64,000 bases of DNA, from NCBI GenBank assembly GCA_018857735.1, contig JABMCL010001623.1, positions 86,001 through 150,000 of the forward strand, written 5' to 3'. The position numbers and the translations under genes are program-made. This document shows positions 21,836-36,000 of the stretch, piece after piece. The notes beneath the pieces are model-generated. The model did no database searches. It had not been told where the DNA came from and saw nothing but the letters and a program-made list of their open reading frames with translations. Numbering within the stretch: the stretch's first letter is position 1; every line of letters begins with the position of its first letter. This DNA comes from Alviniconcha marisindica. Taxonomy: Eukaryota > Mollusca > Gastropoda > Provannidae.

Positions 21836-24702
21836 CACCCTGAACTTAAGCAAAGGACGGGGCAAAGAGATACTGCCTGAATGTGGATTGAAGCCTACAA
21901 CCTCACGATTCCAGGTACAGTGTCTTCACAGATCAGCCACAATACCTTAATAACCAGAAATGTGGGTTCCATTATCAGCAAACTATGATCTAACGATACA
22001 ATGCTCCCACCCTTCCAGGAGATCACAAAAATTAATATCACAAATGGGTACTTATGTACATACAATGCATGCCAAAAGGGTTAAGCTGTTGACGTTCTGA
22101 ACAAATTCTACTTGTCCCTTCGCTGGATCCACACTATGCAGGCTTGTGTCATGACAGCAGAGAACACAAGCCATACGCATGGCCACAAACTGAACGTTAT
22201 CCTAAACCTACAGTTGCTGTAACCCTGGGGCAAAAAGTAATAGAGCCAAGCCCCCCTGCTCCAAAGACCTAAACAATATTATCTTGGCCAATCAGATTAA
22301 GACATTAAGATAATAGTGGATTTGTGTGAGCAGGTGTTCACACAAATCCACTACCATCTTTCAGAATTTGCTATATCCAAATTTATTTATTTTTAAATAC
22401 AAAAAATTTAAGCAACACCAGCCTGGTGGAATTTTCAATGAAAAATCCACCAATCTTTTGAGGATTCGCAACAGGAATCCAAACTTCACCTTTCTAGTTC
22501 CACAGAAACGTCTCCCCAAAGCATAGCATGGCATACTGGTCCTGTCTCCCTTGTAATACTTCGTAATGCGTTCTCAACTTGCACAAAGAGTAATACTTCT
22601 TAATGCATTCTCAACTTGCGCAAAGACCAAGGCTTTGGTGATAGCCGGTTAAAACTGTGTCCGCATAAGATCAACATATGAAAATAAAAACAAATGAAAT
22701 AAACATCTGTCATAAAAATGGCAAGCTATAACTTTGTAAGGGACATTTTACACTCATTAAAATAAAGTTGCTGCTGGAAAAGCGTACTGCCTGAGCAGAA
22801 CACTGGATCAAAGGAATTATTTTCTTACGCCCCAGAAGAACGAAGCAGCAAAACATACAGCAAGGTTATGAAACAAAGTTGACAGCTAGCGTTGTGAAAT
22901 AAGATCTAAACACACAAAAGGTTAAAAACAATGCTGATTTTAACTTTCCAGGGTAAACCCCTTTTTCAAGCAACAGATTTATAAAGGTTAATAAATGAAA
23001 ACTGTCTACTTATCCAGTTTCAGTTATCGATGCAGGTATGTCTGGAATTTCACACCAGTAACTTAAGTGGACAAAGAGACAGTTTCCATTATCATTGTCT
23101 AAAAAAGGGGTTTGCCCTGGAAATGTGGACCTGATTTGTGTTGTTCTATTTCGATCAGCATTCTTTACAACCTTTGGTGTCTTTGATACAGAAAGTTTGT
23201 TTTGAAAAATACCACTGCACTCGTTATTAACACCAAAATAAGAGGGAGGCTTGCAGTGCCCTTCTGACCTCATTACAACAGGACTGTCAGGCACTGGAGA
23301 GAGAAAAAACATGCTCAAACATGGTTACAATCAAAAACGTCACAACATGACTAGTGACCACAAACCCGTTCTGCGTTATTGTCACCTGGGCGGATTCACA
23401 ACAGCCTGAGTTAGAGTTAGGACTACCCAAACTTTGAAAACATGAGCTGCCTCCCTCCTGAAGATCTTGAAAAATATTCTGTGTGTCCATGCAGAGTAAA
23501 TCTTGGAGGAACACATCTGAACAAAGTGATGGACATCAGGTGGGTAGGCACAGACAGCATTGTGTGTGAGAATGGTTGGATTACGATGACTGATTCACAG
23601 GGAGCAAGAGGCTCACCTTGCATGGAGTCTCAAAAAGAAACCCTGTTGAAAGAAATGCACTCTCAATTTTTAACATTCACCAGCACACTGATCTGAAATC
23701 GGAGTGATAGCATCAAACTCCTTTGAGATCTCGTGAATAAAATTTGTGCTTGTTTAAAACAAAGTGCTTGTCTAAAACAGGTCAGTTCATCAAACTGTAA
23801 TATACAGTTAGATGCTATATAATACATAATCTTTTTTGTGCCATTGGAGAACTGACTAAAAAAACTAAACAATCAAACCGATGTTTTCCATTTTTCCCCA
23901 TACAAGATTACATTTTATAAAAGTAAACAACACATGTGAATAATGACTCCCCAAAGCTTTCACTGACCAATAATGAGCCAAATGAAATTTCACAGACACA
24001 CGTCACACAAATTCTGCGTCTCGGCCACTGTCCAGTCCACACCATCTGATTTGAATCAGCACTCTTTTTTTCTGTTGGGCAACTCTCCGCCTCTCTATAA
24101 TGGAAGTAACGGGCACTGTGAAGTTTAACTAGCCGATTCTACTATCGAAGTATTCAGGCATTAATCTTCTCTGCATCTTTCACTCACCACCTCACCACCT
24201 GCAGCCGTCGACTTTCTCTTGCTGTCAAAGCAAGTGTGCTGATTGTTATCTCTTGCAGTTTACTGAAGCCCCATTCTCTCCCTCTTGCATGCACTCAAGA
24301 CTCTCACATAGTTTCTCTCTCTCTCCTCCTTCCCTCCCACACGAACACAATCTAAACAACTGCGCTGACTATCGTCTCTTGTCATATAACAAGTTTCAAA
24401 TTATTCTCACCCACGCAAATGCATACAGACAAGTGTGCTAGTAAGTATTACCATGATATCTCTCTGCGTCACAATCTAAAGCAAACGCACAGATCAGTAT
24501 TTCTCACCAAATAATGCCCCCTCTCTTTCTCACACACAGTCTAAACAAGTGTGATGATCAGGATCACCGCATAAACATCTCTCTCTCACCACACTTCTCT
24601 GCGCTCTCTCTCCCTCACATCTCCCTGCACCCCCCCCCCTTCCCCCTCTCACTTCCCTACCCACCCCCACCCCTCCCCCCTCCCCCCCACACAAAGTCAA
24701 GT

Positions 24703-24926
24703 TCAACAGGAGTCAGGGAGGTCCCTGCTGCAGAAGCCCAGATCAGAGTCAGGGGAGATGATCTCGAAGGGCCCGGAGACATGCTGAGCGGCAACGGATC
24801 TGGCCACAGCATCCACCTGAATCTGGGACAGCATGATCTGATTGCCTCCAGAGCACATGATGTTGAAGGCTGCCGTGATGGGGCTGCTCTGCGGCAGCGG
24901 TACGGACACTGTGGACGATGGCGTGA
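24703..24926 (-). CDS. CLOCK: CLOCK last coding exon and stop
   Basis: Encodes [20 protein letters not shown] to [15 protein letters not shown] and then TGA at 24703-24705. Acceptor TCTCTCCAG. The protein ends without the long poly-Gln tail of insect CLOCK. Confidence 0.88.
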
Positions 24927-25190
24927 CTGGAGAGATAAACAAAACGTCACAATTAGCTGGGAATTCCCTTTAACATACTATTCTAGCAGATTTCTTGGGC
25001 ATCCTCTTTTGAAATTATCATCGTAGGAAAGCATCACAAACACTGACTGGATATAATGCACTCTCTCGTTCTCTCTCTCTCTCACACACACACACACACT
25101 TCCTCTCTCTCTCTCTCACACACACACACTCTTCCTCTCTCTCTCTCTCACACACACCCACTCTTCCTCTCTCTCACACACACACACTCT

Positions 25191-25221
<31 letters not shown>

Positions 25222-26990
25222 TCTTCCTCTCTCTCTCTCACACGCACGCATGCGCGTGCGAGTGCCTGAAGCAAGAGAAAGTGGTGCCTAAGGCAAGAGC
25301 AAGAGGCAGGTGTGTGAGGCCAGAGAGAGGTGCATGAGGCAAAATGGTGCATGAGGCAAGAGAGAGGTGCATGAGGCAAGATGGGTGCATGAGGCCTGGG
25401 ACAGGTGTGTGAGGCCAGAGACAGGTGCATGAGGCAAGACAGGTGCGAGAGGCAAGAGACAGGTGCGTGAGGCAAGTCAGGTGCGTGAGGCAAGACAGGT
25501 GCATGAGGCAAGACGTGTGTGAGGCCAGAGACAGGTGTGTGAGGCCAGAGACAGATGCATGAGGCAAGTCTGCTGTGTGAGGCAAGACAGGTGCATGAGG
25601 CAAGAGACAGGTGCGTGAGGCAAGACAGGTGCGTGAGGCTAGAGACAGGTGCGTGAGGCAAGACAGGTGCGTGAGGCAAGACAGGTGCATGAGGCAAGAG
25701 ACAGGTGCGTGAGGCAAGTCAGGTATGTGAGGCAAGACGTGTGTGAGGCCAGAGACAGGTGTGTGAGGCCAGAGACAGATGCATGAGGCAAGTCTGGTGT
25801 GTGAGGCAAGACTGGTGCATGAGGCCAGACAGGTGCATGAGGCAAGAGACAGGTGCGTGAGGCAAGACAGGTGCGTGAGGCAAGACAGGTGCGTGGGGCA
25901 AGGGACAGGTGCATGAGGCAAGAGACAGGTGCATGAGGCAAGAGACAGGTACATGAGGCAAGATGTGTGTGAGGCAAGAGACAGGTACATGAGGCAAGAG
26001 ACAGGTACATGAGGCAAGATGTGTGGGAGGCAAGAGACAGGTACATGAGGCAAGATGTGTGTGAGGCAAGAGACAGGTACATGAGGCAAGATGTGTGGGA
26101 GGCAAGAGACAGGTACATGAGGCAAGAGACAGGTGCGTGAGGGGGATGCTTACCTGGATTCTGCATGGCCAGGATGCTGGGTGGCTGCGGCGGGCCCTGG
26201 CTCTGTGCCAGCTGCTGCGTGATCTGACGCAGCTCCTCCTGCTGGCGCCGGATGGTGTCCTGCAGCTGCTCTGACTTCTGCAGCAGCTGGTCGTGCAGCA
26301 ACTGCTGCGCAGGCGTCAAGAACACGCTGGACTGCGCAGACTCCATAGAGGGCTGTAAGGCATACAGGTGATTGTGACAGTGACCGCTCTTCAATGCCCT
26401 GCACTCTCATTCACTTTCATACCTGCATTTGAGCTCTTTGTAAAAAAATGTTTAATCACGTCAGCTTCATAGCTGAATTTTGCTAATCAGCTAACAATTC
26501 CCATGCAAGAGTATAGCAAGGATATTCCAGGTCACGTGCCTGAACCAGGTCTATTGGGAGATTCTTGTCATTCCAGCGGTTTGCAACAAACTGATTTTAT
26601 TCCCAGACTGACGTCACTAGGCTGGCTGCCTATTTTTCCTTATTTTTAGAATCCACGGCTTGGTGCCTTTGCATGTACGGGTGTGATGGATAAAAAAACC
26701 GCTGCGATAAAAATTGACCTTTGCCTGTCACAGTAGCAGATAAAGTCGGCTACAGAGCCAGTGGAACTGCTGCTATGACCTGTTATGATGACTAAGGTGT
26801 AGCATGGATTGGCACTCACCATAGCTTGTCCGGGACTGACGACTGGCGAAGAGGCCATACTGCTGTTTGGAGACATTGCTTGACCAGCCATCTAGAAAAC
26901 AGACAGACAACATTACTCTACGTGAGCTGCTGTTCCTGAGACTCTGCAGCAACACACACAGCTGCAGATGATGTTGGATGGCATGGCATG

Positions 26991-27029
<39 letters not shown>

Positions 27030-30000
27030 TGTGTTGTGTGTGTGTGTGTGTGTGTGTTGGGTGGGTGTGCATGCTCACGGATGTTTGTTTTGACAGCATT
27101 TTGTTGTTTGCTTCGTAATGGGCTATGAGCTCCAATTTGGAGAAATAGCACGTAACAGAGTACATTATCATTATTATAGGGCTATAGATATTTTGACGGT
27201 CAGAGCGCTTGGGACCAGCTATTCATAGTTACCTACTCCCCGTCTCTCCCCCATCCCTTACAGACAGTATATGGTCTCTGTGGAGCCCAAACAAACAAAC
27301 AAATCTTTACAGCTGGGAATCATGCCTGTGTACTGACTGGCAAGGCCTGTGTACTGACTGGCAAGGCTTGTGTACTGACTGGCAAGGCCTGTGTACTGAC
27401 TGGCAAGGCCTGTGTACTGACTGGCAAGGCCTGTGTACTGACTGGCAAGGCCTGTGTACTGACTGGCAAGGCTTGTGTACTGACTGGCAAGGCCTCAGGC
27501 CTGTGTACTGACTGGCAAGGCCTCAGGCCAACGTACCTGCTGGGTGTGGGGCTGTGGCATGGGGATCAGGCCTGTGTACTGACTGGCAAGGCCTGTGTAC
27601 TGACTGGCAAGGCCTCAGGCCTGTGTACTGACTGGCAAGGCCTCATGCCTGTGTACTGACTGGCAAGGCCTGTGTACTGACTGGCAAGGCCTCATGCCTG
27701 TGTACTGACTGGCACTGACTGGCAAGGCCTCAGGCCTGTGTACTGACTGACAAGGCCTGTGTACTGGCTGGCAAGGCCTCAGGCCTGTGTACTGACTGGC
27801 AAGGCCTCAGGCCTGTGTACTGACTGACAAGGCCTGTGTACTGACTGACAAGGCCTGTGTACTGGCTGGCAAGGCCTCAGGCCTGTGTACTGACTGGCAA
27901 GGCCTCAGGCCTGTGTACTGACTGACAAGGCCTGTGTACTGACTGGCAAGGCCTCAGGCCTGTGTACTGACTGACAAGGCCTGTGTACTGACTGGCAAGG
28001 CCTGTGTACTGACTGGCAAGGCCTCAGGCCTGTGTACTGGCTGGCAAGGCCTCAGGCCTGTGTACTGACTGGCAAGGCCTGTGTACTGACTGGCAAGGCC
28101 TCAGGCCTGTGTACTGACTGACAAGGCCTGTGTACTGACTGGCAAGGCCTCAGGCCTGTGTACTGACTGACAAGGCCTGTGTACTGACTGGCAAGGCCTC
28201 AGGCCTGTGTACTGACTGGCAAGGCCTGTGTACTGACTGACAAGGCCTCAGGCCTGTGTACTGAATGACAAGGCCTCAGGCCTGTGTACTGACTGGCAAG
28301 GCCTCGGGCCAACGTACCTGCTGGGTGGGGGGCTGTGGCATGGGGATCAAGCTGGGTGGCATGGCCATGATGGGAACAATGCTGGGCATCAGCTGCGGGA
28401 TGGCTGTCGTCGTCGACAAGTTGTCCGATGGATTCCCCGCCGACAGGGCTGCCCGCTGCTGCTGTTGCTGCTGTATGCTGCGCAGAGCCGTGTTGCGCTG
28501 TAAGTGTTGCTGCAGGAGACTCTGAAGCTGGCTGGTGACGTACTTGCGGGTCTGACCCGACTCTTTCTCTGTGGAGTGAGGGTGTTGACAGCTGTCCACA
28601 TCGGAGGCATGGCCACTCACACCTGAACAGCAGAAACAAGATCATGCCATTAGGACACTGTTAGACATCAGCAGCTGAGGTACTGAAAGTGAGAGGCAAA
28701 TGATGATGATGACTGAACACCACACGTCAGAACCAACTGTGATCTATTTCAGGGGCTCAGTCAAATGCGACCCTGTTCAATGAACCGTCATACATATTTC
28801 AACTCCCCCCAATAACAACATAAAAAAACATTGCTGAACAAAATCACCACATCATTATGTTAATGTTTTATTCATTGAGCTGAAAAGAGTGATCATTTAT
28901 CTGTTGCCCCTCCTAAAACACCCCCCGATTTCTGGATATGAGAACTGTATCACACAATGTTAATTGTTATCAAAATGTATTCTCTCCAAGGATGGTGAAA
29001 AGACCAGAAGCTTGCTTCAAGAAACAAAACCTGGCAAATGTCTTTTGTCTGTTACTGTAATGCTTGTATACAAAACATTTAGGAACATACTTGAATAAAG
29101 CTACACCAACATAAATAAAGTAAAATGAGTGAGTGAGTGTTTCTTTAAGTTTAACAAGAAACAACTGGTGCCCAATGGTCCCCACAAGCACAATGTGATT
29201 CCATGTTCAATACAATGGCTTACAACATTTAGTCTCCATACAGTACATCCACCAAAGCATCACAATCCAACAGAGGCGAGTCATCAAAGACCTTCACCAA
29301 CAACAAAGATGCAATATGGCAAGCACAACATTCAACGCAGCTCATCCTACACAACCGAAAGTCAAGACCTTCACCAACAACAAAGATGCAATATGGCAGC
29401 ACAACATTCAACGCAGCTCATCCTACACAAACTGAAAGTAAAGAGAACAAAATGATGAAGCAAAAAAAAAAAAAAAGGGGAAAAAAAGGGATTTTTCAAC
29501 ACAGAAAGGAAGACTCAGCAAAAGGTAATCAACAAGAAGAAGAAAAGAAAACAAAGGACAAACTACAAGTATACATATTCTGAGCTTCGGAATCATAGGT
29601 TAATATATCACCACATAACCACAACGCAAACTGCTCCTTCTGAACAACAGATTAACATGCAAAACTCTAAAACACACAAACAAACAAAAACACACATAAA
29701 AATAAATCAAAGATGCAAGTTCTATGCACAGCTGTAGCTGGAAAGTATTTTTTCAAAGAAGCTGAATCCACTTAAACAACACAGTAACAAAAAAACACTC
29801 TCTTTTTGCAGTAAACCCAACTGTCTGACAAAACGCTTTCCTCACAAGTGTTAATTCTTTCCTTCTGACTGACTGACACAGTTCCATCAGGAAGAAGCTG
29901 CCATCATCACCGCCACTTTGCCTTTGGGAAGTCCCACAACTCCCAAACAGGGTACAGTGAGACCACCCTGATGAGAGACCACCTTGATGTGAGAACACCA

Positions 30001-33000
30001 TGATGAGACCACCCCAATGAGAGACCACCCCTATGTGAGACTATCCTGATGACAGACCACCCTGACGACAGACCACCGCAATGAGATACCACATCCTGAT
30101 GTGAGACCACCCTGATGGGGAAAAAACACACCCTGAGAGACCACACAAATGAAAAAACACCCAGATGTGAGACCACCCTAATGAAAAACACTTTGATGAG
30201 AGACCACCTTGATGAAAAATCACCCTGGTGAAAGTAAGCAAGTAATTTGGTGTTTTACGTCCAGTCAACCATCCCTGGCGAAAGACCACCCTGACGTAAG
30301 ATCACACTGATGTGAGACCACCCTGACGTAAGATCACACTGATGTGAGACCACCCTGACATAAGATCACATTGATGTGAGACCACCCTGATGTCAGATCA
30401 CACTGATGTGAGACCACCCTGATGTCAGATCACACTGATGTGAGACCACCCTGATGTCAGATCACACTGATGAGAGACCACCCTGATGTCAGATCACACT
30501 GATGAGAGACCACCTTGATGTCAGATCACACCGATGAGAGACCACCCTGATGTCAGATCACACTGATGTGAGACAACCCTGACATAAGATCACACTGATG
30601 TGAGACCACCCTGATGTCAGATCACACTGATGAGAGATCACCTTGATGTCAGATCACACTGATGAGAGACCACCTTAATGTCGAAACACACTGATGTGAG
30701 ACCACCCTGATGTCAGATCACACTGATGTGAGACCACCTGATGTCAGATCACACTGATGTGAGACCACCCTGATGTAAGATCACACTGTGAGACCACCCT
30801 GACCTCAGATCACACTGAGGTGAGACCACTCAGATGTCAGATCACACTGATGTGAGACCACCCTCATGTCAGATCACACTGATGAGAGACCACCCGGATG
30901 TCAGATCACACTGATGTGAGACCACCCTAATCAAAATGAAAAACCACCTAGATAAAAGACCACCCACCATGAAAGACCACCTGTCTTTCAAGATTACTTT
31001 TAAGAAACCATGCCTTCCATACTTATTTCACTCAACTGAACCCCTCACCGAGGACCACCCATGTTTTAAACTAGATTTCTTTACGTCCGGGCCTTTAAAC
31101 TGGGCATGACGCCAACAACAGCAAAAGAAACTATTAAAACAAACCTCCCCCCACCCCCAAGCCACAGGACAAAAACACGGCATGCACCGACTACATCAGC
31201 AGCGGTATCATTGGCGGGAGCTGCCACAAGTAACATTTTTGTCGCGACAAAACTTCTGTCCATTTGTCGTGACAAAACACGTCTTTTATCATGACAAAAG
31301 TATGCTTGCAGCAACAAATGCCACAACAAGACAAAGGTATGTTTGTCACGACAAAAGTTTCATCACATTTGTCATGACAAACACGTGTTTGTGACGACAA
31401 AAGTTTTATCACAACAAGCATACTTTTGTCACGACAAAAGACGTGTTTTGTCACGACAAACACATGTTTGTCGTGACAAAAGTAAGCTCGTCACGACAAA
31501 ATTACGTTTGTCGCAATAAATATTTGTAGCAACAAATATGGTTGTCATGACAAACCCTTTATCGCAACAAAATTACGTTTGTTGCAACAAAGGGCATGTT
31601 TTGTCGTGATAAACACATTTTTGTCACGACAAATGTGTTTGTTGCAACAAAAATGATACTTGTGGCAGCTCCCGCCAACAATACAGCAGAAGCAGCAGCG
31701 ACACAGAGAAATGAGGGAATAAAGTAGATGAGTCCTACTTGAGAGACAGTCGGGTGACTTTGACACTGAACGGTGAGCAGAGGGGGACACAGGCCGAGTG
31801 GAAATCTGACCTCCAGATGACAAGGAACACATGGAGGGGCTGTGGCCAGACTTCTCCGTCTTGGACGGCTCCAGGAAGCCGAGCGTTCCAAAGCCATCCT
31901 CCTCTGTGTAGCCTAGATCCTTGCGGAGCTGTGAGCGAACATCTGCGAACCTGCAAGGGAAGCACACGAGTAAGGAACCCGTTGCTAGTTCCATTGCTGG
32001 GAACCTCTTGCTAAATCCCCAGAATGAAAAACATATCACTAAAGCCCCCCACTATTTTCATCTAACTGTCTAAAAAAAAATGTGATCATTTTCTGGTAGT
32101 ATTCTCACCATGATGGGTTAACTGGGGTACAGCTTGACAGCTTCAAGTCTGGGCTTGCCATGTACCTGATCATATAGCTCAAAAACTGACCAACCCCTCC
32201 CTGCAACCCACCCACCCACCTACCTTTCTCCTACCCTATTCAAGCTCAAGCTCTCCCCCCCCCCCCCTCCCCTCCCCACCCCCCCCCCCCCCACTCCCCC
32301 CCCACCCACAATTGCCCTTTCCCCACTGCCTCTGATTTACAAATGCGCTTTCCTACCGCAAACCACCTCACATGTCAGAATCTTCAGCACACTAGCTGGA
32401 CATTTAACGGCATAAGAAGTCTGAATGCAAAATAATACATGTATATATGGATTGTATATGGAACAAAACTGGGGAAAAGAAAGCAACAACAACAACAAAA
32501 AACTTCTGACCTGACAACAGTGTTGGTGCAGACGATGAACTCTGGCTTGGAGTTCCACTGGTGGTAGGTGATGTAGTAGCGTGTCCGCAGCCAGATCCAT
32601 TGCTGACCCTTCGTCAGGAACCGGTAGTAGCAGGACGTCCCCTCTCCCATCTGCATCACTGAAACATCAACAGCACAGTGCTACACCACCTTCATCAGGT
32701 AACCAGCGTTAGCAGGACGTCCCCTCTCCCGTCTGCATCACTGAAACATCAACAGCACAGTGCTACACCACCTTCGTCAGGAACCGGTAGTAGCAGGACA
32801 TCCCCTTTCACATCTGTATCACTCAAACATCAACACCACCTTCATCAGATAACCAGTGTTAGCAGGACGTCCACTCTCCCATCTGCATCACTGAATGCTG
32901 ACACAGAATGCTATGTGTCACATTTGTCTGAAACTTGTAGTCATGCAATGCCCCCTCTCCCACCATTGAAACACTACTTCCCTTTACTTTGTACTGAGCT

Positions 33001-36000
33001 GTTCCACCTTAGTCCAAAACTGAAACACCTCTTCCAAGACTACCCTGAAAATCCAAGGGGTGCTCCTCAGTAAATGGTGCATTTACATGGAAACACAAAA
33101 GGGACAGTTCCAGAACAGTTGCCCCTTCAGCATCTAAGAATACAAGATCCTTCAAATGATATCACAGACCTCCATGCATAAATGTGTGTGTGTGTGTGTG
33201 TGTGAGCAAGCAAGCATGTGAAAGTGTGCATGCACATGTTGTGTGTATGTAAGTGAGTGAGTGAGTGTGTGGGTGCATGCGTGCATGCATGCAGGTATGC
33301 AAGTGAGTTTGTGTATGTATGTGTGTGTGTTTGTTGGGGGGGGGGGGGAGGTGCATGTCTTAACGGCAACATAGATATGCAAAAAAAATACCACATAATA
33401 CATCATTGTGACTGAAAATTTCACCCCAGTTCACCCACAAACGTAAATATCTACAGACATTTAAGAGCCCCACGCCCGTGCAGTGTGCAAACAAACGGAC
33501 AGATGTGACGGTGGTGCAGATTACTTACACTGCTCATGACACTTGGACACCCTTTCTATGTCCTCTGGGTGGTAGTAGTCATAGCCAGATGTCCCCAGCA
33601 CCTCAAAGGGCAGGTAACCAATGATAGGTGGGGCTCTGCAACATTTATACATAAAGTGTGTTATGAGTCCAGGCCCTTCTCAGTTTCCCTCTCTCTCTCT
33701 CACTCTTTCTGTATGTCTGTGTAGCTTAGCAAAGATGGATCTTAAGAACAGGATATTCTTATTGCCTAAAATCTCATTCCTTGGGTGCTGAAAAATTGAG
33801 TTCTGGCAAATCCCCCCCCCCTCCCCCCACGCAGATGAACATACACATACAGATTAACCTTTACCTATGATCAAGAAAGAGGAACTTCCACTCCAGGGAG
33901 TGTCTGGAGGTGAATTCGCATGTCAACTCGTCCACGCTGGACATTTCTCGGATGATGTGTGAAGTCTGGAGTCGCACGGTGCAGCAGAAGCACAGAGACG
34001 TGCTGGGCGACTGCATGCCGATTGGATCGTTGGAGAGATCTTCCATCATCACGTCTGCAAACACAAACCACACGTGACACAAATCCTGTAATCCTGTGGC
34101 CTCCTGCTCTAACAGGAATGAAAAGGACAACGGGTTAAATCCGCCCACAAGGGAAGAGGCCTGAGTTCAGTGCAAAACAATCAGCTGTTAAAAAAAGAGA
34201 AGTGTTGAAATACAGTGAAACTTCTGAAGCTACCCTATAAGTATAAATCAACCAACAGTAGTCACGAAAAAGGGGTGGTCTGCTCATTCGTTAGACCCGC
34301 CTAATGCCAAGTGGTCTCCAGAGAGGCGGCGGTGGGGACTCCAGAGAGGCGGCGGTGGGGACTCCAGAGAGGCGGCGGTGGGGACTCCAGAGAGGCGGCG
34401 GTGGGGACTCCAGAGAGGCGGCGGTGGGGACCGAGATCCTGGCATGTTGGGGGGAGGGTAGACTATACCTACCGTGACACCGTCACCCCATGAATGATTT
34501 TTGAATCAAGATGGGCAGCGATCAGAGCCATTTTTATGCTTCACTGACTGCGAGGGGCATAGTCACAAGGCAGCGTCCATAAACCATTACTTCTGAAGAG
34601 AAAGGAGAGGCACACTGGGAAATCAGACCGTCATCAGCTTACCAGCCTCACATCTTACTGTTTGGCTAAACCGCCTCACAAAGGGGTAGTCCTTCAGGAG
34701 GGGTTCTCCTAACTGGAAATATGATGGGAAGGCTTCAAAACAGTGCTCTTTAAAAATTGGTCACTTTTCTAAAACTGATCTGCTCATATTTCCCAGTCAA
34801 TGCCCCTGTGTAAAGATCACCTCTCGTAAGACCACTGCGGCATGATTTTTAGGTTGGTCTTACAAGAGACGTTCCACTGTTTAACCACAAACATTGCTTT
34901 ATTCTTCCTTCAGCCAACTTCCGTATCAAGTCACAATCTAACTGTTCTGCAAGATGGCTCACTACTGTCACTGAGTATTCTGTTTCAGACAAGCAGCCAG
35001 AGCTAGTGAAAGTCCAACAGCATGAGCAAAGCCAGAAGTGATGAGACTCACCGTCATCAGTGGACAGGAGGCGAGAGCTGCCAGAAATGTGAACAAATTC
35101 ATAGGTGGACTGGTCTTTTGGGTCAATCGTTCCTCGCCGGAAGTGACATGTCAAGTTCAGCTGGTTTTCCGCTGGAAAAGAAAGAGAAACACATGAAGTC
35201 ATCAACTGTACCAGAAGTGGTTCAAATGTTGCTATGCTGCCATTATTTCTCATAATTTAAAAAAGAGAAGAAAAAAAAAGAGGTCTAAATCATCTTCCAC
35301 AAACATACATTAACCCACTTGGCCCCAGACCACCCGTTACCGCCCGCTCTTTTTCTTTACCGTGAAACCCCAGACCGCCTGGTAGCGGCTGGCTAGCAGA
35401 AGCTCCATACTAGCATCTCAGCATATGCAAACAGGAACGGGATTCTTGCGAGACTTGTAGCCTTGTTTCCGCTATTGTTTACCACTTCCGGCGATGTCGT
35501 TTGTTCGAAGTCCGGTGAAGTTTGAGAGACGCTGTGAATTTTCAAAGTTGAGAGGTGGATGCGCAATAGATGGCCGAAAATAAACAAAAGCCCTACTGTT
35601 AGCAATGGCATCGGAGCTTCATCCTTTGAGATTTGAACTGCAAATTTGGCTCAGTCGCTTACCGTGGGCACCCTAACAAACTCACGGAGCTTCATCTTTG
35701 GAGATTCAAACTGGAAATTTTGCAGTCAGTTACCCCGTAGGCCCCCCAAAACCTGACATTCAGATGCGGACATTTCTGACTTGGGATTTCTTTTTTTTAG
35801 TGAAAAAAATCAAAACCTGTTGGATATACAAGAGCACTGTATTCGCAAACTGGGAAATTTACGAAGTGAGCTGAAACTTTCATTTGGTGTTTATTATTGA
35901 TTTTTAAAGTTGTATACCAGGATCATTTGACACAGTTACTTCCCTTCACAAGGGATTTTGTAGCGAAAGGGCAGCAGCTGGTCTGGGGCCAAGTGGGTTA

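Larger units (their letters stand above)
19740..24702 (-). other. Probable CLOCK 3' UTR and downstream flank
   Basis: No coding exon could be supported on either strand. On the minus strand, AATAAA signals are read at 22391-22382 (two overlapping) and 19789-19784, candidate ends for the CLOCK transcript. Two small tandem arrays lie inside. Confidence 0.45.

Noticed and set aside
25116..26394. Long minus-strand frames of Leu/Pro/Cys/His repeats running into the CLOCK coiled-coil exon
   Set aside because: They are intron read-through of the 20-bp array past a good GTAAGC donor.
34816..34875. Hairpin CTCTCGTAAGACCA with TGGTCTTACAAGAG as a terminator or microRNA precursor
   Set aside because: A 14-bp stem with a 20-base loop in an intron; too short and unsupported for a precursor, and terminators of this kind do not apply in this genome.
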